Assembly: GCA_000149265.1 (NCBI GenBank)
Contig: CH000007.1
Location: forward strand, 105,643-169,642
Source of the DNA: Ciona savignyi
Lineage: Eukaryota; Chordata; Ascidiacea; Phlebobranchia; Cionidae
Direction of reading: 5' to 3'
Length of the DNA: 64,000 nucleotides
Positions 59,512 to 64,000 of this stretch are shown piece after piece. Under the pieces are notes generated by a model. It was not told where the DNA came from and searched no databases. It worked only from the letters and a program-made list of their open reading frames with translations. A program made the translations under genes and the position numbers. Every line of letters begins with the position of its first letter. Within the stretch, counting starts at the first letter, position 1.

Positions 59512-61335
59512 ATGTGGACAACCAAGGTAATATTATGTTTGATTTATTTATTAACAATACATATTTTTAACCCTTTGTTATTGTTAATGTAAATTGTATA
59601 AACCGTTTTTATATATTTTAGAATCAACGAGGTCGAAATTCATTTCGCCGAGGTTCGAGGATGCCCGTCATTAGATATCCCAAGGGGATATCTGGTAAAC
59701 AAACAGCTCGAATTATTCCCGAGTCCAAAATTAATCACCAAATTTATTGAAAATTGGATACCTAAACTTCCGTTATGGACGGCTCTGACGATCGGTAATC
59801 TTGGCCGGCACGGTAGTTCGGACGTTTACAAGGCCAACTGCAAACAGTTCATTAAATTGTCAAAACTAAACGAACAAAATTTAACACGAGACAATCGAAC
59901 ACAGGGGATAATGGAAAAAAGTCAGCAGGAATTAAAACGCACACGTTGTCACGGTAGACGGTTTAAAGGCTTAGGGGAGTTTGCAAAAATATACCATGAC
60001 GAACACAACGGCTTAATACGTGAATTTCAGGACGGGCTTAAATCGCTAAGAAAAAGAAAACAAACCAACTCTCAACCCGAGCAAGAGGACCAAGAGCGAT
60101 GGGGTAAGACAGTGGTTCTCAAACTTTTTTTGGTTGCGACGCCTTTCCAAAAGTTTGCTGAGCTTGCGACGCACCAGTCATTAAAATATGAGTAATAAAG
60201 TTATATTAAGTGGTATCGCGTAAGGAAGAAAATGAAATACACACACAATAAAAGAACAATAGCCACGTCCCCACCCATTAGTAATTTAGTTCAAATCGTG
60301 ACGTGTGGGCTTGTTTATTTTTGCAAAGATCGTGGAACCTTGGCAGAATGTGAAACTTGCCACCACCCTCATTTCTCTTTCAACGTCTATTTGTGAACGA
60401 TATTTACTTATAATGAGGGCAGTTTCGAATGCAATGGCTGTGCGACGCCTTACACGATTTCAAACGACGCACCAGGGCGTCGCGACGCACAGTTTGAGAA
60501 CCTCTGGGGTAAGAGATCAAAACGCGGAGATAATAATGTAGGAAAATATCTTCAACCTCCCACTAAATCTCTTCGTGGTCCAAGTAATTCGAATAAAAAA
60601 GGTCCTTCTCTGGTTTTGGATCATTTGTCTAAGGAGGAATGCGCCCCCACGGGGCTACCGCAAAGACGCAGCACCAGCAAAATAGAACATATTTTTGCTG
60701 TTGACGAAGCAGCTCTAAAAATGCTGACGAAGCGAAGGAAGTGGTTGGACGACAGACATATAGATGCCACCATGTTTCTTCTTCGGCAGCATTTTCCAAA
60801 TATTGATGGGTTGCAAAGCCGTTTGGCTTATCCAAACAGTTTTAAATCTCTTACTTATACGCCTCGAAACAAATGTGTTCAAATTATGAATATCCATGGG
60901 AATCATTGGGTTACCGTCTCCAACAAATTTTCCACAGATAACAGTACAATCAATATATATGACAGTTTACCATCTGAATTGAGTAAAACGGACAAATATA
61001 ATATTTCTACTCTTTTAAATGTAGACTCAACCAAATTAACGCTTCGTTTTCCAAAGGTGCCCAAACAAGTAATTGGTTCAGGAAATTGCGGCGTCTATGC
61101 GATTTCGTTTGCGGTTGCCTTGTGCATGGGGCTAAATCCAGAAAATCTAGTATATCCAATTAATCGTCTCCGAGAGGATATTAAAGGTATGCTAGAAAAA
61201 AGGCAGATTACTCGCTTGTTTTCGGAAACTTCATGTAAAACAAAACAACTTCAAGCACAAAACAGTTCTCTTAAAGTGGATCTCTTCTGTCACTGCAGGC
61301 TTGCTGGTGATGACAACGGTTACATCCAATGCTAA
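59512..61335 (+). pseudogene. Transposon-borne ULP1/C48-like cysteine protease ORF, split by a nested MITE
   Basis: The frame runs from about 59623 to 61335, broken only by stops inside the 397-bp hAT insertion at 60110-60506. The inserted length (element plus one 8-bp duplication, 405 bp) is a multiple of three, so both flanks are in the same frame. The C-terminal part has the ULP1/SENP-like triad layout: His in NIHGNHWVTVSN, Asp in INIYDSLPSE, and Cys in GSGNCGVYAISFA. The N-terminal part is basic and lysine-rich (LKRTRCHGRRFKGLGEF). A tiny first exon (ATG at 59512, donor after 59526) is possible. Joined at the best acceptor (59621) it is out of frame, while an AACGAG acceptor 10 nt further on would be in frame. 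The upstream end is therefore unresolved. ULP1 proteases are known cargo of several DNA transposons; what this one cuts is unknown. Confidence 0.7.
60110..60506. mobile_element. 397-bp hAT MITE nested in the ULP1 ORF
   Basis: Its ends are CAGTGGTTCTCAAACT and the complement AGTTTGAGAACCTCTG. A perfect 8-bp duplication GGGTAAGA flanks it (60102-60109 and 60507-60514). The interior has GCGACGC(C/A) repeats near both ends. It is younger than the host transposon because it interrupts that element's coding frame. Confidence 0.92.
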
Positions 61336-61539
61336 AATACGTGAAATGGTACAATATAGCAAGACATTATAAATAAGGTGCGTTCAAATAAAATAGAAAA
61401 AATGCTATTATCTATCTTTGTACAGCCAAAGTCTGCAGTGGTGCAAGCTAAATATCGGCGACCAAGAAGGTGTTAAAAAGATGAACTTGTTTGTCGAAAT
61501 GAGATAACGCAAATACCTATTCATCTTAATTAGACAGCT

Positions 61540-62450
61540 GCAGCATCTTCCAATGCACCCCCTCTGTATAACGGGTTATGAATATTCAGACGCTTCGTGC
61601 ATATAGCTTCCCGCGGTTATCGTATATAAACTATACCTTAAATTGAAGGTATTTATAAGGGATACAACATATCCAAAGGAATAATTGGCGAAAACTCTAT
61701 AAATGTCCATCTTGGATAAGAAAACCGCAGCATCTTCCAGTGCACCCCCCTGTATAACGGGTTATGAATATTCAGACGCTTCGTGCATATAGTTTCCCGC
61801 GGTTATCGTATATAAACTATACCTTAAATTGAAGGTATTTACAAGGGCTACAACATATCCAAAGGAATAATTGGCGAAAACTCTATAAATGTCCATCTGG
61901 ATAAGAAAACCGCAGCATCTTCCAGTGCACCCCCCTGTAAAGCGAGTTATGAATATTCAGACGTTTCGTGCATATAGCGTCCCGCGGTTATCGTGTATAA
62001 ACTATACCTTAAATTGAAGGTATTTACAAGGGCTACAACATATCCAAAGGAATAATTGGCGAAAACTCTATAAATGTCCATCTGGATAAGAAAACCGCAG
62101 CATCTTCCAGTGCACCCCCCTGTAAAGCGAGTTATGAATATTCAGACGCTTCGTGCATATAGTTTCTTGCGGTTATTCTATATAAACTATATATTAAATT
62201 AAAGGTATTGTATAAGGGCTACAACATATACGAAGGATTTTTTGGCAAAAATTCCATAAATGTTCATCTGGACGTGAAAACCGCAGCATCCCTAAATAAC
62301 GAGTTATGAATATTCAGACGCTTCGTGCATATAGCCCCCCGCGGATATTGTATATAATATATATATCAATTTGAAGGTATTGGCAAGGGCTACAACATAT
62401 CCAAAGGAATAACTGGCGAAAACTCTATAAATGCGTGAATATTAATAATA
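61540..62450 (-). repeat. Right arm tandem array, about 181-bp unit, five copies
   Basis: Inverted copies of the left-arm unit, with GGCGAAAACTCTATAAATG near 61685, 61871, 62057, 62240 and 62413. The diverged second-from-outside unit (TTTTTGGCAAAA) matches the diverged unit of the left arm. The arms therefore correspond by position. Confidence 0.9.
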
Positions 62451-62641
62451 TTCATATTCGATATTAATATTTTACATTTTTTTTCAAATCAAAAATTATC
62501 ATTCGAAAGAGCACGGTTCAATTAACAAATTCTGTAATTTTTAGGTCCGTAGCCCCTTGTTAAGGGGTTTATCTTTTCACTTCCGTCTTCCGTTTTTCCG
62601 CGTTTTATATTTCTAGGTAAAAGAACTTTGGTGAAAAAAAA

Positions 62642-63200
62642 GTAGGTAAGCAACAATTGTAAAGACCTACAGCTTACAATCACATTTTCTTCTCATATGT
62701 AGAAGAGTGTATTGCGGTTAGCGTCTTATCAACTTCGCTCTAGCGAATTCAACTGGCATGGAATACAACCAAAGTAAAATAAGTAAATTAATCGGGGCAT
62801 CTTGCTTAATCGGGATGTTGCAACAAAGATTTATCAACGGCATTCTCAGAAAAAAGATATTCACTGTAAAAGGAACTTAATAAATAGGCGTTTGGTTGGC
62901 GTTTAATATTTTCGTCTATTAAGCTAGATGAGCAAATTGTGGTTTAAATTTAGCAACATGTATTGTATAAAAGAAACCAGAATAAAACGTCGAAACTAGA
63001 TAGAGTATAGTTAGTTGTGTAGAGCTTGGTTAAAAATCGTTCTTTAAGACAGACTCGACCGTTGCCAACAGAAAAACGTATCATTTATTTATATATTTTT
63101 TAATAATAGATATGCCTATTAAGTGAGCTGGTAAAATTACGTCATTGTCCCTTTAACAGCCCCAGTAACGTCTGTTCGGATATGTTGGAAATGAATGAGA
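62642..63200. other. Flank right of the foldback element
   Basis: AT-rich sequence, no gene or repeat recognised. Confidence 0.5.
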
Positions 63201-63204
63201 CATT

Positions 63205-63430
63205 TAATCCCTATTTATCCCTGTGAATGGGAATGTGTTGCATATGATTGATACATTCTTTTAATTTTACTACAAACCAATAATCGACTGGCTCAGGCGA
63301 TGACTGCCTCGCTTAGAGCCTTGTCGTGGGACACCGTCCAACCTTTGAGTCGCCTTGTATTGAAAAGTTGTAGAATTGGCTGGTCGCTAGTTGGCTATGT
63401 CCTTGGACTAATCGGACATCGTGTGGGTAG
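63205..63430. repeat. Composite of two opposed SINE fragments
   Basis: 63205-63310 is minus-oriented (TATTTATCCCTGTGAATGGG). 63355-63425 is plus-oriented (TGGCTGGTCGCTAGTTGGC). Confidence 0.65.
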
Positions 63431-63714
63431 AAGCTGCTTGGCATCGAGCAATTCCTAGGAGAGAGTGTTTCATGCGGAACGACAAAATATTTTTTCTTTT
63501 TTTGGAGGCCGATTCTTCTCTTTTCAAGTTGTATGCTTGTATCGCGCCCTAGATGATTTTCAAACCGCACCTCCTTGATCAATATCCAGAAAATCTAAGT
63601 AAACTATATGCGGTATAATGAATATAAGGGCAGCACGTAGTAAACTGTTATTTACAGATTAAGTATCGGTATTATATCGATACCGGTGCAATGTACAATG
63701 ACCCCCGTGGTTGA

Positions 63715-63835
63715 CTGGTTGGGTTAGAATTAGTGTTCAGGTAGAGATTAGCGTTAGGGTTGGGGTTAGAGTGAGATTAGTGTTGGGGTTGGGGATATCG
63801 TCAGGATTGTGGTCAGAGCTTAGAGTTAGTTTTTA
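63715..63835 (+). repeat. GTTAGGG-like degenerate tract
   Basis: Irregular GTTAGGGTTGGGGTTAGAG units. It resembles degenerate telomere-type repeat but is short and irregular. Confidence 0.5.
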
Positions 63836-63849
63836 CACAAATACTGTGT

Positions 63850-64000
63850 GCAGTTTCCCTCCTTTTAGTGTTGTCCCATTACTCCACTGGTTTCGAGCAA
63901 TGTCAACTTAGTGCATAGCCCAAGCACACCACCGAATAGCCAGCATTTGGTTTTGAACCCATCACCTTTCGCCTGACAGTTTGATGCGCTACTGGTAGTG
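63850..64000 (-). repeat. Diverged SINE at right window edge
   Basis: CATTACTCCACTGGTTTCG, TAGTGCATAGCCCAAGCACA and GAACCCATCACCTTTCG follow the SINE order. It is cut by the window end. Confidence 0.65.

Larger units (their letters stand above)
57906..62632. mobile_element. Foldback/Mutator-like transposon with repeat-built inverted arms
   Basis: The left end reads ACCAAGTTCTTTTACCTAG and the right end is its near-exact complement (ACCAAAGTTCTTTTACCTAG). Both are flanked by GAAAAAAAA (57897-57905 and 62633-62641), a 9-bp duplication as expected for Mutator or FB elements, though low in complexity. Each arm is about 1.1-1.2 kb: a unique outer part followed by tandem units of about 181 bp, six on the left and five on the right, in inverted orientation. 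The 2.4 kb core carries a ULP1-type protease frame. No transposase was recognised, so the element is probably non-autonomous or a captured-gene carrier. Confidence 0.85.

Noticed and set aside
60616-60618. Start of a separate 239-residue protease at 60616
   Set aside because: The codon is TTG, and the same frame continues upstream to about 59623 once the nested MITE is recognised.
58100-62450. CRISPR-like array from the regular repeats
   Set aside because: The units are ~181-bp near-identical tandem repeats in inverted arms, with no short repeat/unique spacer pattern, in eukaryotic DNA.
57906-62632. Polinton/Maverick or adenovirus-like origin of the protease-bearing element
   Set aside because: The element is far too short, has no polymerase B, integrase, ATPase or capsid frames, and its flanking duplication is 9 bp rather than 6 bp.
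63715-63835. True telomere or chromosome end
   Set aside because: Units are irregular and short, and ordinary SINE sequence continues on both sides.

Overview
The window looks like nuclear DNA of an invertebrate chordate, most likely a tunicate such as Ciona. It is AT-rich, has compact multi-exon animal genes with GT-AG introns, and is dense in a tRNA-derived SINE whose tail reads ATCCTATCC. Species was not tested by any search; the call rests on gene content and repeat style. A 100-N assembly gap sits at 37905-38004.

Layout. 870-23900 (minus): a ~23 kb, ~19-exon class C GPCR of the GABA-B family, open at its 3' end at the window start. Its introns are full of SINEs, minisatellites and one internal duplication. 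23987-30860: no gene seen; it holds a hAT-type non-autonomous element (27913-28804), a 54-bp perfect palindrome and short duplications. 30868-32196 (minus): a four-exon gene for a 157-residue single-pass membrane protein I do not recognise. 34897-38783 (plus): TAF12, a TFIID histone-fold subunit, with a piggyBac-like MITE and the gap in one intron. 40001-42934 (minus): TMEM50, five exons. 43698-45977 (minus): intronless COG4. 48773-51623 (plus): a tetraspanin with an unusually long cytosolic N-terminus. 53355-54131 and 56994-57758 (both minus, both intronless): two thiamin pyrophosphokinase (TPK) paralogues separated by a 1.5 kb hAT element. 57906-62632: a 4.7 kb foldback/Mutator-like transposon with ~1.1 kb inverted arms built of ~181-bp tandem repeats, carrying a ULP1-type cysteine protease ORF that is itself interrupted by a 397-bp hAT MITE. 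62642-64000: SINE debris.

The most notable observation is the TPK pair. The first copy keeps all catalytic-domain motifs but has a diverged thiamin-binding domain. The second keeps a near-canonical thiamin-binding domain but has lost every catalytic motif. Because the TPK active site lies at a dimer interface, this reciprocal loss suggests a duplicated enzyme that now works as an obligate heterodimer, or an enzyme plus a thiamin-sensing pseudoenzyme. The other host genes (TFIID, Golgi tethering, membrane proteins) are ordinary housekeeping or signalling genes with no evident functional link.
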